Positions 34,195 through 47,110 of a stretch of 64,000 nt of DNA are shown piece after piece; positions within the stretch are counted from its first letter, which is position 1; every line of letters begins with the position of its first letter. Location of the stretch: contig NC_081405.1 in NCBI RefSeq assembly GCF_030272615.1, positions 309,225,374-309,289,373 of the forward strand, read 5' to 3'. The DNA comes from Cryptomeria japonica (lineage: Eukaryota > Streptophyta > Pinopsida > Cupressales > Cupressaceae). A program made the translations under genes and the position numbers. The notes beneath the pieces were generated by a model, which saw only the letters and a list, made by a program, of their open reading frames with translations, made no database searches and was not told the origin of the DNA.

Positions 34195-34580
34195 ATTAGC
34201 ACCCTAATGGAGTAACTAAACTCAGTGATAATATCTCATAGGATAAAATGAGTACAATGCTAGAGGATTTTGTAGAACATATGGAAGCCATCCACAAGAA
34301 AGTCAAGCAAAATCTAGAAATCATGAACAAATAGTATAAGATATGAGTAGATGTCAAGAGAATTTTGGAGTTTGAGGTGAGAGATGAAGACATGGTATGT
34401 CTCAAACAAGAGAGGTTTCTACTAGGTACATATAATAAGCTAAAGATTAATAAGATTGGACCTTGATAGATCCTCTAAAAGTTTAACTCTATAAATGCAA
34501 GTATAAATTGGAGCTACCAAAAGGTGTTGACATTTCACCAATCTTCAAAATTTTGAATCTCTACTAGTTTAATGGGGAAC
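34195..34580 (+). pseudogene. pol: Gypsy integrase C-terminal fragment
   Basis: The plus frame reads FVEHMEAIHKKVKQNLEIMN, then (after two stops) VDVKRILEFEVRDEDMVCL, ERFLLGTYNKLKINKIGP, and KYKLELPKGVDISPIFKILN. This is the usual end of plant Ty3/gypsy integrase. No LTR, RT or RNase H of the same element was seen, so it is an isolated relic. It lies on the opposite strand to neighbouring elements. Confidence 0.65.
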
Positions 34581-34884
34581 AAATCATGTAAGATGACACA
34601 AATGAGTCATTTAAAAATCAACTACCATAATTGCATCCAAATAAAATAAGCAGTGAGAAACATAAAATATTATAATAGATAACTGATAACTTGAATTTTA
34701 TGCAATGATGAAAAAATTGAATGGCTAGAGTAATACATAGGTAATATTTGAACAATTACCTCTCATATTGAAGATTACCATATTGTCATAAATTATCAAA
34801 TAGATATTACTATATCCGATTTAATATATATTTTTTGGCTATGTGTTCTATTTTATATATTTTCACCACTTTATTTTATTTTTT
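34581..34884. repeat. AT-rich segment duplicated at 44.9 kb
   Basis: About 34650-34745 aligns by eye with about 44895-44985 (shared GATGAAAAAATTGAATG-CTAGAGTA and AGAAA-ATAAAATATTAT-like stretches). Non-coding. It forms the target side of the LINE at 34885. Confidence 0.5.
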
Positions 34885-37250
34885 TATTATGAAACAAATG
34901 GGTTTTTAAGGGATCTAAAACCCTTTAACAAAGTTCTACATCCAAAAAGATGCATAAAGATATGCCCATTTTTTAAAAAAAGTTAAGAGTCACCAAAAGA
35001 CTATTAAAAGTCCAATACCTACCAAAGAGATAGCAAAAAGGAATAAGCTAGTATAGATTTTTAAGGGCCTTTGCGACCTTTGTTTCCAACTGAGTCATGT
35101 TTAGAGAAATCTTTTTGAGTTCCTGAATTTCTTGGTCTGTAGATTTCTTCTTCAAATTGGTTCTGGTTATTTTAGATGGCCTGACTATTTCCTCCTATTT
35201 TTATCTATGGAATCCACATCCAATGTAGCCTCTTCTTGATGGAGACCTTCCAATTTCCCTACCATGGTATTTATGCTCTTAGCAAAGTTCTTCACCACTT
35301 TGTGACAATAAATAACCAGAGAAATAAGGATCTAATTAACTTTCAAGAACTTATTCTCCATTTGACCTAGTTTACCTTCATACTCTTTCTTGATTTTATC
35401 TTCCAAATAAGAGATTCTACTATCATAATCTTTCTTCATATCACTTATAGTGCTCACTATTTTTTGCATGGAGTCCACAATTGATTATCTTTGGTCCACC
35501 ATCCATTATTTTGCACCTGGACTTTCTTGGTTGCTATTGATTGTCCAAAGTTTGATATTGATGTCCTTGATCTCATGGAAAGCCCATTTAAACATCCTAA
35601 AATTATCCACAACTAAATCACAAGAAATGGTCAGGACATAATTTGGGCTTTCTCTATCCAAGCTGAGAAAAAAAGAATTTGTATTAAGATTATTCAAGAA
35701 GGGGGGTTTATCACTCTTAATGGGGGCAATAACAAACTTATTCAGGATACAGTTGTGGGAGGGCAGAGAACTAGAATTAGAGGTAGACACAGGGGATGCT
35801 CTGCCTCTCTTAACATTGTGACCAATCTTCAAGGAAGAGTCCAACCTAGAATCAAACTCTTCCATCTTAGTATTCCATTCCTCCTCATTAGAGGGAAGGC
35901 TAACATGATCATCTTCCTCAGAAACAATAGAACCTTCAGGAACACTAGATGAGAGAGAGGTAGGGTTTTAATGTGTTCGTGGGTCAATAATAGAAAACCC
36001 TCATGAAGGATAGGGTATTTTTTTTCTTCCTATGGTCTTTGATCCTAGCACTGATAGACACAAGTAAAAAGAAGGGAAAATAAATCTACACTTTATGCCT
36101 AAAGTGGTTTAGAAAGATTAAATGATGCCTAAAGGCCCTAGTATGTCTACCATCTAGGGTAACACAATTCAATAAATAATAATAATAGAGCACCAAATGG
36201 ATTTGATTTTACCCATGTCATAGCTTCTCTTTTCCACTTTAGCTAGCTTTTTCATTTCCTTCTCATTTTTGGGAAATATTTTAACAGCAACATCTGACAT
36301 TTTCTTGTCTCTATAGAATTTTGCACCATTCGTTGATAGAATTGTGACCTTAGTAATTAACTTCTCATCAATCTCAAAATTCTTACCACCAATTTTGATT
36401 TTACCATCCTTCAAACCCTTGGCAAATTTCTTTGTGACATTGTCTTCCGCACCATGCAATCTTCCTATTAAGTGGGCAAGCCCACCACGATACAATTGTG
36501 CTATATGGTATTATTCTTCTTGACCTCATTGCAATTCAAGAGTTCAAACCTTTTTCTTTTTCCTCCCATGGCATCAACAATGGTTGTAGAGCGTAGGCCA
36601 AGAAAACTCCAAAAGAGGCCACAAAATACCCAGAAAATGTGTGCAACATATAGGAATAGAAATAGAGTGACATGCTTAATCATTAAAATATGAGACATCA
36701 TATTGAGAGGTGACACAAGCATTTATTGAAAAAGTTTGGCTTGTCTTTCTTGGGCTAAATCATATAGAAATAAGGCCTTAACTTCTACTCAGAAAGAATC
36801 ACCAACCTCCAAACTTTTTCATCATTACTCTTAATGCCCACATTAGCAAAGTGGTTAGCCAACCCATTAACTTCATGATAAGCATGGGAAATTTTAATTT
36901 TTTGGAATGACTATAATATCCATAGATTTATAGATCAAATATTTAATATTCTAAGAATACTTTTATTTTCCCTTTAGACATTGGACAATGTTGTTATAAT
37001 CTCCCTCAAGCCAAACTAAATTGGCATTAATATTTTTGGTGAACATTAACCCATGGTAGGCCACCATAGCTTCAATGAGGTGGTTGGTCTGACATCCCAA
37101 GAGGAGTGCCACCACTGATAAAATCCTACCATATTCATCTCTAATCACTCTCCCATACTTAGCCACCCAATTTCACCATTTTATTTTGATGATTCAACCC
37201 CTCACCTAATATTATTGGTCTATATTTAACAATTTGGTCACTTAATTTTA
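34885..37250 (-). mobile_element. 5'-truncated LINE, copy 2, with ORF3 relic
   Basis: Minus orientation. It begins within RNase H: 36963-37200 reads VIRDEYGRILSVVALLLG, GLMFTKNINANLVWLEGD, and then KISHAYHEVNGLANHFANVG in a shifted frame. ORF3 follows: 36495-36169 (GLAHLIGRLHG, FEIDEKLITKVTILSTNGAK), then YITLDGRYA-type and LNHFRHK sequence near 36120-36160 in another frame, and helical segments (about 35510-35060). The 3' end is the hairpin GGGTTTT-AGATCCCTTA-AAAACCC (34900-34923) with an A-rich tail. The body is full of stops. No target duplication was found. Confidence 0.7.
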
Positions 37251-37309
37251 CCAAGAAGAATTCAATTGAGATTTATGGTTGAACTATCAAATATTCTTCT
37301 ATATCCTCT

Positions 37310-38652
37310 TGTTGGCAACAATGCAAAAAACTAAGAGGTTGGGGTGAATCAATTTTCTCAAAAGCTTTACTTAACTCAAACACAATTTATGATTTCACAA
37401 TTAACAATGAAAGCATAAATCAACACCACATCAATAACACACATAACACCAAGATTTTTGACGTGGAAAACCTGATTAAGAGAAAACCCATGATGGGAAC
37501 CTACCCACAATATGATGATACCCTGGTAGAAGTATATAAAATATTACAATGGGGAATGCACAAGAATTTAGGCACACTACCTAGAGCTCATTGTTTAAAA
37601 CACATAACAAAGAGGGCTACAACCCTTTGGAAGACTCACTATCTTACAAAAATATGTGGATTACATCTGGCAGATCATGAACTGATAAAGTAGTATCTCA
37701 TCATGCCTAGTTACGATTCTAATTAAGAACATATCACATATTCTTCTCTTTCGCACTTGTTCATATCTCTTCTCTGCTACTAAATGATTAATACATTATT
37801 CACAAACATAGATACCTCTCTCACATGAGTATTACATTTATTTATACATATCATCAACCTATATTTCAAGGTTGGCTTAACACACATCACAAATTTTAAA
37901 TATATAACAATAGAAGCTACAATATTACATGTGGATGAAAACATTGTCAGCTAAGACATAGTATGGACCTATATCACCACATCAAACATGAAACACCTCC
38001 AAGAATTATTCCTCAAACATCTGGAACACTCTATAATCATCATGTCGGCCAAGAACATGAAGAACACCACCAGATGAAGGAAAATCATTAATAACAAGCA
38101 TAACGGTTGATGTTGACCATCAACATGGATAGGACATAATACATAAACATAATACATAAACATCCACAAGCATCATGAATTACCACACCAACATCACTTA
38201 CTATAATTTTCATCCCCTTATACCAAACTCCAATAACACTAACCGAATTGACTATCAAACTGAAAGATTCACTTGCAGGCCTCCAAATCACAAACCATCT
38301 GAATTGAGGACACACCATAACATCACAAATACTCTACAAAATCCACAAACCAATATATTGCAATGTGGATCAATGCAGACCTAAATCCAGAACACTAATC
38401 AACACTGAATAACTAAAAAATAAACCATGATACCAGATCTCATAACTTGATCAAATCACCATGTGAACCTCTGAAACATGAGGTGAATCAATTAGAGATA
38501 ATTATCTCAAAAACCCTTTAATGTGAAAAAAATCATTTGTAACACATTGTCCAAACCAACTCACTTAATCTGACTGCAACACTAAAACACAAAGGAATAT
38601 ATTGACATCAATGACAACACATCATTCCAACAATCTTCCCATACATCCAACA
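37310..38652 (-). repeat. 3' LTR of the copia element
   Basis: 1343 bp, from TG at 37310 to CA at 38652, matching 43191-44504. The PPT follows it directly. Confidence 0.9.
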
Positions 38653-38666
38653 GTCTCCCCCTTTGG
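38653..38666 (-). other. Polypurine tract of the copia element
   Basis: Minus-strand CCAAAGGGGGAGAC next to the 3' LTR. Confidence 0.85.
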
Positions 38667-38989
38667 TATTGATGATAACATATGAATGTGAAAAACAATA
38701 AATGTAAAGAAAGAAAATAATTATCTCCCCCTTAGATCATGCACACAACTCAACACTGGTTTTTCACATAGCTCTCTCCCCCCTTTGACATCAATGCTAA
38801 AGGCACATATTGCATAAATGTCTCAACAATCTCCTCATTCGACCATACTCTCCTCCTCACAAATAAACAAAAAAAAATTACAAATCTAAACATTTGATTC
38901 ACAACATTGACTACTCCCCCTGAGTAGCAGCCACCACTCATCAATCTAGATTACAAGATATCTCTAAGAAATCCACCGAACTAATGCAA

Positions 38990-40600
38990 CTCAACGAATC
39001 TTAGTTTTCCTCAAGAGGGGCAATCACCCCTAACTTCTCTCTAAGACAATCAAAAGCATCTTAAGGAAAAGGCTCTGTGAAGATATTTGCAATTCGCTCC
39101 TTTGTAGATACATACTCCAGACTGACTTCTTTTTCATTCACTTTTTCTCGCAAAAAATGAAACTTGATTGATATATGCTTAGTCTTTCAATGTAACACGA
39201 GATTCTTAGAAATGTTGATAGCACTTGAATTATCACATTAAATAGTAGTAGGCTCATCATAAAAAACTTTTATATCCTTCAACATCTACTTTATCCACAT
39301 CACTTGAGTACAATTACTAGTAGCAACAATGTATTATGCCTTTGTAGTGGATAAAGAAATAGCACTCTATTTCTTACTCATCCATGAAACCAATCACTTC
39401 CCTAAGAAAAATGCACCACCACTAGTACTCTTCCGGTCCTCATTACCTACCCAATTAGTATCAATAAAAGAACTCAAGATAAAATCATCATCTTTAGGGC
39501 ACCACAAGAGAAAATCAACTATACCTTTCAAATATCTAAAATTTCTCTTAATTGCAGTGACATAAGAATCGTTCTAGAATCAGCTTGAAATCTACCAACA
39601 AGACACACAACATTCATAATATCTAGTCTAGTATGAGTCAAATAAATTAATGCACCAATCATAGATATATATTTGGTCTGATTTTCTTTTGGAGAATCAT
39701 CAGCCTGTCAACTTACATCTTGTCATTATAGGAGTACAAACTTATTTGAGTCATCCAAACCAAACTTCTTCAATAATTCCTTCACATACCTGGACAAAGA
39801 TATAAAATGCCTTTATCTAACTGAGTAATTTGTAATCCCAAAAACAATTTCATCTCACCAATAATAGACATTTCAAACTCATTCTACATGTCATCAGCAA
39901 ACTTCTTGTACAAACTATCATCTACACCAGAAATAATATCATCAACAACTACCTCAACAATTAAAATGTTATCATGATCAATCTTGAAGTACATATTACT
40001 ATCAATAGTACCTTTATTGAATCCAAGCTTCAGCAAATACTTATCCAATCTAACATACCAAGTTCTTGGGGCTTGCTTCAATCCATACATTGCTTTCTTC
40101 AGTCTGCAAACCATGTCGTCTTGGTCTGTTAATTGGAATCCATTTGGTTGCTCAATATAAAATTTCTCTTCCAACTCACCATTAATAGAGACTGGCTTGA
40201 CATCCATCAAATAAACTTTGAAATCTTTGCAAGCAACATAAGCAACAAATAACCTAACAGCTTCAATTCTTACAACTAGAGCAAAAGTCTCCTCAAATTC
40301 AATTCTTTCCATATGAGAATATCCCTTACAAACAAGTCTAACTCTGTTCCTAACCACTTTATCTTCCTCATTCAATTTGTTCTGAAAGACCCATTTAGTT
40401 CCAATTAAATTTCTTTTCTTAGGTCTGGGAATGAGAATCCATGTATTATTCTTTTCAATCTGATCCAGTTCTTCTTCCATTGCTTTAACCCAATTTCAAT
40501 ATTTACATATTTCATTAACATCCTTTGGTTCAATCTTATAAATCAAGCAATATTCTTCAACAATTCTTCTTGTATTCATCACACCTTTATTCTTATCACC
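38990..40600 (-). pseudogene. pol: Copia reverse transcriptase and RNase H
   Basis: RT at 39884-40480: NTWILIPRPKKRNLIGTKWV, VYLMDVKPVSINGELEEKFY, YGLKQAPRTWY, and the catalytic block VVVDDIISG, where the usual Tyr before VDD is Val. RNase H follows to about 39000 (MIGALIYLTHTRLDIMN, DTNWVGNEDRKSTSGG-like, LSTTKA-Y, CDNSSAINISKN). The RT frame is open for 198 codons, while RNase H has several stops and shifts. The polymerase is dead. Confidence 0.9.
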
Positions 40601-40873
40601 GGTGATCTAATTTTCAAAATGATTTAATCTCACATAACTGGGAATCTTAGGATTTTCCTAATTTTCAGACTCTTGAGCTCTTTCTTCTGCACTAGCACTT
40701 GTACCTTCTCCTTCATTCTCTAGTTTTTCTGGAACAATCTAAATTTGATTGTAGGTTTGATATTTCTTTCCTTTATCTGAATTGACATCCTGATTATCTG
40801 AATCATATCCATAAGATCTTATCTATTTCACATTGCTTTCATTGACTTTCACATTAGCACTCTCAATTATATT

Positions 40874-42075
40874 TCACAATCTCTTCTTATTACACCAGTA
40901 GCCTTTTCTCTTAGTAGAATAACCAATAAAAGTTCTTTCATCACATCTAGCATCAAACTTTCCTAATTCTTCATCTCTTATGATATAGCATTTACTTCCA
41001 ATTTTTTTGAAATATCTAACTATAGGAACATGACAAAACCATAACTCATAAGGTATCTTACCACTATCACCTTTGATATGCACCGAGTTAAGAGCATATA
41101 CAATAGTACTCATTAATTCTCTCCAATAGATATGTAGAAAATTTCCCTCCAACATCATGGTTCTAGTAGTTTCCTGATCTGTTCTATTCTTCATCTCTGC
41201 AACACCATTATGTTGAGGAGTTCTAGGTGCAGATAACTGTCTCTTCACAAAATGCTTTTCACAAAATGCATTGAACTCTCTAGAAGTGAATTCACCACCT
41301 CTGTTATATTTTAGACACTTCAACTACAATCCAATCTCAGTCTTAACCATAGCTTTGAAAATCTTGAACTTGTCCAATTCATCGAATTTCTCCCTTAAGA
41401 AAGTAACCCACATCATCCTTGAATAGTCATCAATAAGCAACATGAAATATCTATCTTCCTACAAGCTTCTTACTCAAGAAGGACCACACAAATCAGTATG
41501 CACAAGATCTAATAATACATTAGAAAAATTTTGTTTTCTTTTAAAAGTAACCCTTGTTTGCTTTCCTAATTGACATTCCTTGCATACTGGATTAGTAGGT
41601 TTTACCAACTTAGGAAGATCTCTCACTGCTTGAGTAGAGCTCATCTTAACCATGCAATCCATATTCATATGACACATCCTTCTATGCCATAACCAACTTT
41701 CATCAATATGAGCAGTCAAATTTTTACCACCAGCATTTAAGTGAAAGATATTACCTTTAGTCTTTGTCCCTGATGCAATCCCAATTTTAGAATCACTTGT
41801 GATTTTACACTTGCTAGTCTTGAATTGTAAATCATATCCCTTGTGAACCATCTGTCTAACACTCAAAATATTATGCTTTAGACCTTCTACATACAATATA
41901 TCATCTGTATTGTGCTTACCATCAAGAGAAATGGAACCTCTACCACAAATTATACTAGCTTTGTCATCACCAAATCTTACTACACCAGCATCATAATTTT
42001 CCATACTCACAAACTTACTCTTATCACCTATCATATGATGAGAGAAACCACTGTCCATAACCCATTCATCTTGAA
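40874..42075 (-). pseudogene. pol: Copia protease and integrase
   Basis: The frame 42058-41474 holds the protease start (MDSGFSHHM, with the active-site D-S-G), then the integrase zinc finger HHCC (LWHRRMCHMN...CKECQLGKQTR) and the core start DLVHTDLCGPS. The frame 41323-40874 continues with YNRGGEFTSREFNAFC, APRTPQHNGVAEMKNRT, PYELWFCHVP and GKFDARCDERTFIGYS. A broken stretch of about 150 bases separates the two. The order before RT is diagnostic of Ty1/copia. Confidence 0.9.
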
Positions 42076-43134
42076 CTCTTCAACTTTAGTAGGGAAAGCT
42101 TTCTCCTCATTAATGTAGCTAGTAGAATAAGTAGGCAATGGATCTTCTTTCTTGATAGCAATTAACACACATTCATCTCTAGAATTTCTCTTATCAAATT
42201 TATCATATGTCACACCTTCATCAATAGCATAATAACATTTCATCTAATACTTAGGTTTGTATGGTTTAGGAACTCTTTTTGGACACCTTGCAAAATGTCC
42301 TATCTTATTACATGAAAAGCATTTAAGAGGCAATTTTCCTTCATACTTATCGGATCCTTAAGGTAATCTCCTTGCAATAAGAGATTCAATCTCCTCAATA
42401 TATCTTTCTTCTTCTTCAAGTTGTCTCATCTCCTTCTCATATATGGACACCATTGTAAAAGTTTCTCTTGGATCATATTTCTTCTTCCCAGAAATGGTAG
42501 CTTTGAATGTAGATTTTGACTTAGGAAATGATTCACCAAATCCAATCAACTCAAAGGAGGCAAGCTTGCTAATCAACATGTTTCTAGTCACATTTGTCAC
42601 CATCCAAATTTCCTCAATAGAAGCAACTTTGTGTTTGTAAGAAAGAGGCAAGGATCTCAATATTTTAGCTACAATCTATGATTCTTTCAACACTCCATAG
42701 GTACATCTGATATTCAACACAAGCTCATTCACTTTTCACATAAATAAGGTAATATTCTCATCTTTTCCCATTCTTGGCATTTCATACTTTTTCTTTAGGC
42801 TCTGCAACTTAGCAACTTTCACATGGTTGTCACCTTCATACAAAGTTTCTAGATTCTTCTAGATCTCGTGAGTAGCCTGCAAATCCATAACATTAGTCAT
42901 CTCATTATCAGTCAGAGCAATAAATAATGCTTCCTTAGCTCTAATATTGTATTCAACTTTCTTTATCTCATCCAGAGTTGTAGGACCATTTGTAGGAACA
43001 TTATACACATTCTTAGTAATCTTCCAGTAATCTTCACCAATGCATCTCAAGTGACACTTCATCCGGTTTTTCCAAAGATAGTAACTCATTCCACCAAATC
43101 TTGAACTATTCTTCTTGTAAGCATAGGTTGCCAT
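42076..43134 (-). pseudogene. gag: Copia gag
   Basis: It starts MATYAYKKNSSRFGGMSYYL at 43134, about 55 bases inside the element. It continues WKNRMKCHLRCIGEDYWKIT, LQATHEI, ILRSLPLSYKHKVASIEEI, a helical basic and acidic region (42420-42360) and one knuckle CFSCNKIGHFARC (about 42285-42330). In-frame stops lie near 42858 and 42680, with another before the knuckle. It would form the particle shell. Confidence 0.85.
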
Positions 43135-43174
43135 CCCTGATCACCTCAAGTGGTCAAGCTTATTTCAAAGGATC

Positions 43175-43188
43175 TAGCTCTAATACTA
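43175..43188 (-). other. Primer binding site of the copia element
   Basis: The minus strand reads TAGTATTAGAGCTAGATCC (43188 down), a drifted form of TGGTATCAGAGC, two bases inside the 5' LTR. Confidence 0.65.
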
Positions 43189-43190
43189 AT

Positions 43191-44504
43191 TGTTGGAAAA
43201 AATGTAGAAAAGTGAGAGGGTGGAGGTGAATCAGTTTTCTCAAAAACTTTACTGAACTCAAACACAATTTCTAATCTGATAATGAACAATGAAAGAACAA
43301 ATCAACACTCCAATAACACCCATAACACCAAGATTTTTGATAGGGAAAACCTAATCAAGTGAAAAACCATGATGAAAACCTACCCACAATATGATGATAC
43401 CCTATTAGAGGTATATGAAATATAACAATGGGGAATGCACATGCATTCAGGTACACTACCTAGAGCTCACTGCTCAAAACACATCACAAAGAGGGCTACA
43501 ACCCTTGGGAAGACTCACTATCTTACCAAAACATTTGGAAGATCATGAATTGATAAAGTAGCATCTCCTCATGCCTAGTTACGGTTCCAATTAAGCACAT
43601 GTCACATACTTTGATATTTTGGACTTCTTCACACCTCTTTTTTTATAGAATGATTAATAAATTATTCACAAACAAAGATACCTCTCTCACATTAGTATTA
43701 AATTTATTTATACAAATCATCAAACTATATTTCAAGGCTGGCTCAACACAGATCACAAATTACAAACATATAACCATGCATCCTACAATATTACATCTGG
43801 ACCATGACAACATTGGCTTAGATATAATATGGACCTAAATCACCACCTCAAACATCAAACACCTCCAAGAATTATACCTTGAACATCTGCAACATGCTAC
43901 AATCATCAGTTAGCCAGGAACATGAAGAACACCACCAGATCAACGAAAATCATTAATGAGAACAATGATCAATGTGGACTATCAACATGAATAGGAGAGA
44001 ATTCCAAAACATCCACAAGCATCATGAATTACCACAACAACATCCGCACCAACACCACTTACTAGAATTTTTATCCCATTATACCGAACTTCAAGAACAC
44101 TAACTAAACTGACTTTGAAACAGAAATATTCACTTCCAGACCTCCAAATCACAAACCATATAAATTGAGGACACACCTGAATGTCCCAAACAATTTGCCA
44201 AAGCTGCAAAATAGGATATTGCAATGTAGAGCAAAATCCAGAGCATTGATCAACGTTGAACAACTAAAAAATAAACGATAATACCAGATCTCATAACTTG
44301 ATCAAATCACCATGGGAACCTCTAAAACATAAGCTGAATCAACTAGAGATACTTATCTCAAAACCCGTTAATCTGCAACAACTCATCTACAACACATTAT
44401 CCAAACCAAATCACTTAATCTGACTACAACATTGAAATACATAGAGGAATATATTGAAATTAATGACAACACATCATTCCAACAATCTCCCCATACATCC
44501 AACA
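43191..44504 (-). repeat. 5' LTR of the copia element
   Basis: 1314 bp, from TGTTGG at 43191 to AACA at 44504. It matches 37310-38652 with many substitutions and small gaps. Confidence 0.9.
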
Positions 44505-44509
44505 CCTCT

Positions 44510-45900
44510 ATAGTTTATTTTTTATTAATCTTTTCACTTATATTCTATTTTTGAGTTGTTAAAAATTATTATTTAAATTCCATGTGCTTTTTTGATATAA
44601 TGAAGTGATGTCTTTACCCTTGTAGTATAATCAAGGTAATTAAAATAAAGAAAAAATATATTGAAATATATATTCCTATAAAAATTACTATTAGAACAAT
44701 ATTTATGTGATTTTTTTTTATCATGATATCTATGTTTGATTATGGAATTAGTTATGTAACATTTTGTGCATTCTTGGTTAACCTGTTTCAATCATTTTTC
44801 TAAAAAATATATGTAAATATACATCAATGATATGAGAATTGAAATCTATACATATTAGATATATAATTATATAATAAATACATAGCATCGAGTTAGAAAT
44901 AGAAAATGTTATTATAGATGATTGCTAACATAAATTTTATATAGGGATGAAAAAATTGAATGACTAGAGTATATGAAATCGTACTTAGCTATATCTTTAT
45001 AAGTGTTCATTAGTGAAACCATTCTAACAATATTCGTTATCATTCTTAATATAAATAATAGCTTTATTTGATTGGTATTTAATCATAAACTATATGGTAT
45101 CCTTCAAGACATGATAAGAGAAAACAAAGTTCTTTTTAATGATTGAGAAATATTAGAATGATTATTAAAATACATGAACATTTACTTCTTTCTTCCCTTG
45201 ACTAAGGAAAATAATTTTTATTTGAGGAAGTGTGAAATCTAGCTTTAACACTTGTAGTAGAAGCCTTAAATTTATCCTAACAAGATGGTTCATTGTGATT
45301 CTTTCAAGATATATAATATAATCATTCGTTGTTGAAAAAAATGTACTTTAGTCTTAATTATATTTCTAATAAATGTCTTATATTAATCTTATAATTATCA
45401 TTGAATTTTTATAATAATATATTTAATTGCCTGACATTGACCTCCTATTGGAGATGAAACTGATTTCATTTCTATTATGTAGTTTACTGTAAAAGCAAAG
45501 GGAAAAAAAATTCTTTAGTTAGTGCAATGTTTTAAGAATATGTGAAATGTAAATGTTATTCTTATTATTCATTTAGTTGTTTCATAATTCTATTTTTTTT
45601 ATTCTTAAAGAATTCTATTAGTACAAATTGTTCAAAAATTGGAAGAAAATTTTGATATTTGGTTGTTGTGTATTTGACTTACCTAATTGAAAAATATTAA
45701 TGGAATATAATCTGAAGAAACATGGAGGTAAGTGGTAATTGAAGGAAACTAGAGACCAGTGTTTCATTTATTTGGCCATATCAAATTCTTAACAAGATTT
45801 AGTGGATTTGTCAAAGACGTGAAAATAAGTTTGGAAGGCACTTAGATTTATTTCTCTAGAAACATATAATACCAAAATATACTAAACCAACAAATATTTG
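44510..45900. other. AT-rich intergenic DNA
   Basis: No gene or element is recognised. About 44895-44985 resembles 34650-34745. The few open frames are short and look like chance. Confidence 0.5.
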
Positions 45901-47110
45901 ATTTAAAAGTTTCACCAGGTAAGAAAATTGAGTATCATTTTAGCAAAATTAGGTATTTGACTCAACTTGTAGGTGTTAGAGCACCTATAGATAAAACTGA
46001 TGTAAATATAGTCTTAGTCATAACTTGATAAATATTAAAGACATGTTGGGATCATTAAATCACATTTAAACTCGTGTTAGAGGGATTTCATATTAGTGAA
46101 AATGTGTCAATTTTTATAATGGCGGGGAATGCTTGAAAGAGTGGCGATGTAACCATTAGACTATTCACTATATAGATGATATTGAAAATAATTGAGGAGG
46201 AAAAAATAATTCTATATTATGTAGCAATATGGTAAGTCTAGTTAAGGATTTAGCTACTATAATTAAGTGGAAATGTTGAACTATTATATAATAACAAAAT
46301 GCTAATAGATTTATATAGGCTTGATAGAAGAAATGTGAATGTTGTCCTAATTAATCAACTCCCTTCGAAATAATTTTGAATTTTCTATAATATGTAGTTT
46401 CATATTTTTAAAATTTTCATCTAGTTCTAGAAAATGATATAACTTAATTATCTTTTATAAATCTCATTAAATTTTGTCACTAAATTCACAAACTCTTTAC
46501 AAAAATAATATTAGTAGGTACACAACTTTCAATTATGTATAATATATAGTTTCATATTTTTAAATTTTGATCTAATTCCTGAAAATAATATAACTTAACT
46601 ATCTTTTATAAATCTCATTAAATTTTATCACTAAAGTCAGAAATTCTTTAAAAAATATATTTTAATTTTTTAATTATATGATCTTAAAAAAGGATTATTG
46701 TTCTTTTCAAAAGAGAGAAATATAATTGATACAAATGATTCAGATTCATTTTCATAAATAAAATATTTTAAATTTTAAAATATTTTCTATCTATTGTACA
46801 CAAAAATAGATTGCTGTAGAACTGAATCTTCAATCCATAAAAAAAAATGAATTTAGAGAGAACTTAAAATAAAACTTTTATTTTTAACTAGGCAACAAAA
46901 TAAAAGACCCCTAAAGGAAACGAGGCACCAAACAATCATATTCAATATGATTTTTATTGCACACGCAAACAATGCAGTCAGCAGATAAATTCAAGATTTT
47001 GGACGTCTTATAATTTGCACCATAATATATGATTTTGCTTTTTATACCCTCACAAGTCAGCAAATGAATGAGCTGGAGCCTCCGGTTTTAATTTTAAAAG
47101 CTGCAACTTT
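45901..47110. pseudogene. Relic of a second expansin-like B locus (flanks only)
   Basis: 46020-46965 aligns with 17440-18215, and its end (CACCAAACAATCATATT, TTTATTGCACACG) also aligns with 58820-58880. It then jumps to a piece like the expansin intron at 59285-59318 (TTTGCACCATAAT...ATGATTTTGCTTTTTATACC, about 47010-47050). Next comes the upstream box GAGCTGGAGCCTCCGGTTTTAAT (47070-47092), found at 60310-60332 upstream of the living gene. Nearly all exons are deleted. It is read as a paralogous gene copy lost by internal deletion, in the same minus orientation. Confidence 0.6.

Larger units (their letters stand above)
37310..44504 (-). mobile_element. Ty1/copia element, structurally complete, decayed
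   Basis: A 7.2-kb minus-oriented element with LTRs at 37310-38652 and 43191-44504, flanked by the duplication CCTCT (37305-37309 and 44505-44509). The PBS and PPT are recognisable. The gene order gag-protease-integrase-RT-RNase H is the copia order. All domains are visible but interrupted by many stops and shifts. The LTRs have diverged visibly more than those of the chromovirus, so this insertion is older. It is not assigned to a copia lineage. Confidence 0.92.
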